NCBI GenBank assembly: GCA_003660865.1
Contig: QMVA01000072.1
Span: 1 to 7,035, forward strand
Length of the DNA stretch: 7,035 nucleotides
Source of the DNA: Candidatus Nanohalarchaeota archaeon
GTDB taxonomy: Archaea; EX4484-52; B79-G9
Direction of reading: 5' to 3'
Shown here: piece by piece, positions 6,039 through 7,035 of the stretch
Numbering within the stretch: the first letter of the stretch is position 1
Layout of the letters: each line of letters starts with the position of its first letter
Notes under the pieces: model-generated
Told to the model about the DNA's origin: nothing
The model's input: the letters and a program-made list of their open reading frames with translations, nothing else
The model's database searches: none
Position numbers and translations under genes: made by a program

Positions 6039-6971
6039 TTATTTGACTGCACCCAAAAGCAGTGCAATTAACGCCATTCTTGTCGGGATGCCATAGTGAG
6101 CTTGCTTAAAATAAACTGCTCTTTTGTCACCATCTACATCATATCTTATCTCATCTACACGCGGGAGAGGATGCATCAATATCATATCATTTTTTGCCTT
6201 ACTCATGATGTTTTTATCTATATAGTAACTGCCTTTGATGTCTGTATATTCCTTTTCTGAGCCGAAGCGTTCTTTCTGGATTCTTGTGGCATAGAGAACA
6301 TCAAGACCTTTGATTGACTTCTCAATACCGTCTTTTTCTATGATATGGATTCCTTTCTTTTCCATATGGTGCACAACATAGCGCGGCATTTCAAGTGCTT
6401 TAGGAGCAATGCATGTGACTTCAATATCTTTGTATTTTGCGAGCGCATATGCCAATGAGTGAACAGTCCTCCCATATTTAAGATCACCGCAGAAGCCGAT
6501 ATTCAATCCGTCTATTTCTCCCTTTTCTTTTTTTATTGTAAAGATATCAAGTATAGTCTGAGTAGGATGATGATGTCCGCCGTCCCCGCCATTTATTACA
6601 GGTATCTTCGCATAATCTGCTGCAACTTTAGCTGAGCCTTCCTGAGGGTGCCTCATTGCGATTATATCTGCATAACCATCAACTGTCCTGATAGTATCTG
6701 CAAGAACCTCCCCCTTTTTCTCTGAAGTAACTGTCGGGTCTGCAAACCCTATTACACTCCCGCCAAGCCGGGACATAGCAGACTCAAAAGAAAGCCGGGT
6801 CCTTGTACTGGGCTCAAAGAAAAGAGATGCAAGAACCTTACCCTTGCACAGTGTAGATCCCTTATTTATAAGCGGAAGCATTTTATCAGAAACAGAAAGA
6901 ATGTGGTCAAGCTCTTTGCGCGAGAGTTCTTCAATATTAATTATGTCACGTCCTTTAAAGTTCAAGTTCAC
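6039..6971 (-). CDS. pyrB: Aspartate carbamoyltransferase catalytic chain
   Basis: The enzyme joins carbamoyl phosphate and L-aspartate to N-carbamoyl-L-aspartate, the first committed step of UMP synthesis, and works in the cytoplasm as trimers bound to PyrI. The 310-residue length is typical. The carbamoyl-phosphate site is intact: FFEPSTRTR (51-59, with S55-T56-R57-T58), S83 and K86 of the mobile loop, R107-H108-P109, and H135-P136-T137-Q138. The aspartate side has GRT (167-169), R230-x-Q232, and HPLPR (267-271). A three-histidine run at 133-135 replaces the more usual Ser/Asn-Gln-His. Start: GTG at 6971, with GGTGA six bases upstream, so the first residue is read from GTG. Archaeal homologues begin at about the same place (…FKGRDIISI). 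It heads the pyrB-pyrI operon, with its own TATA box at the right edge. Confidence 0.97.
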   Translation of the reverse strand: MNLNFKGRDIINIEELSRKELDHILSVSDKMLPLINKGSTLCKGKVLASLFFEPSTRTRLSFESAMSRLGGSVIGFADPTVTSEKKGEVLADTIRTVDGYADIIAMRHPQEGSAKVAADYAKIPVINGGDGGHHHPTQTILDIFTIKKEKGEIDGLNIGFCGDLKYGRTVHSLAYALAKYKDIEVTCIAPKALEMPRYVVHHMEKKGIHIIEKDGIEKSIKGLDVLYATRIQKERFGSEKEYTDIKGSYYIDKNIMSKAKNDMILMHPLPRVDEIRYDVDGDKRAVYFKQAHYGIPTRMALIALLLGAVK

Positions 6972-6977
6972 AAAAGT

Positions 6978-6982
6978 TCACC
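6978..6982 (-). promoter_or_regulatory. Ribosome site that sets the GTG start of pyrB
   Basis: On the minus strand GGTGA is followed by six bases and then GTG. The site and the start form a small tandem repeat (GTGAACTT occurs twice, ten bases apart). The predicted transcript start is close to 6982, so the leader would be very short and the site may sit at its extreme 5' end. Confidence 0.55.
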
Positions 6983-7003
6983 AGATTTAATTGTACAAAC
7001 ACA

Positions 7004-7011
7004 TTTATAAA
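7004..7011 (-). promoter_or_regulatory. TATA box of the pyrB-pyrI operon
   Basis: TTTATAAA, a symmetrical consensus archaeal TATA box, lies 33-40 bases before the GTG start of pyrB. It is the best promoter in the window. The upstream part of the control region is cut off at the right edge. Confidence 0.65.
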
Positions 7012-7035
7012 GCTTCTAACGACTTCGCAACTAAC

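Overview
The window looks archaeal. It carries a gamma subunit of archaeal translation initiation factor 2 (aIF2-gamma), an aspartate carbamoyltransferase pair of archaeal style (pyrB followed by pyrI with its zinc domain), TATA-type promoters about 25-35 bases ahead of genes, GGTG/GGAGG ribosome sites, and secreted surface proteins with a C-terminal membrane anchor. The DNA is AT-rich. I cannot assign a lineage. The aIF2-gamma is closest, by memory of family sequences, to the methanogen/euryarchaeal type, and the anchor-side domain of the second surface protein is of a kind common in uncultivated archaea.

Layout. Positions 1-2018 (+ strand): the 3' end of a sequon-rich surface protein, then a 527-residue secreted protein with two disulfide-sized beta-rich domains, a membrane anchor and a charged tail. 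The second gene's ribosome site directly follows the first gene's stop codon, so they are probably one operon. Positions 2019-2680: no credible gene, but many inverted repeats, a pair of similar hairpin motifs and a degenerate repeat array. This looks like mobile-element debris in the gap between convergent genes. Positions 2681-3928 (- strand): aIF2-gamma, whose frame stays open for about 30 codons upstream of the first ATG. Positions 4085-5343 (- strand): an NCS1 (CodB-like) permease broken by one frameshift. Positions 5454-5582 (+ strand): a decayed MoaD/ThiS-type ubiquitin-like protein remnant not covered by any long ORF. Positions 5585-6971 (- strand): pyrI and pyrB, with pyrB's promoter at the right edge.

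How the genes fit together. PyrB and PyrI make the allosteric enzyme for the first committed step of pyrimidine synthesis. The neighbouring NCS1 permease, if functional, would plausibly import a pyrimidine base, so the minus-strand block joins synthesis and salvage next to a translation factor gene. The surface-protein operon on the other strand is unrelated and converges on this block across the repeat-rich gap.

No clear new multi-gene system is visible. The strongest unusual signals are the MoaD remnant, the upstream-open and possibly AUU-initiated aIF2-gamma with an altered zinc knuckle, the frameshifted permease and the inverted-repeat cluster.
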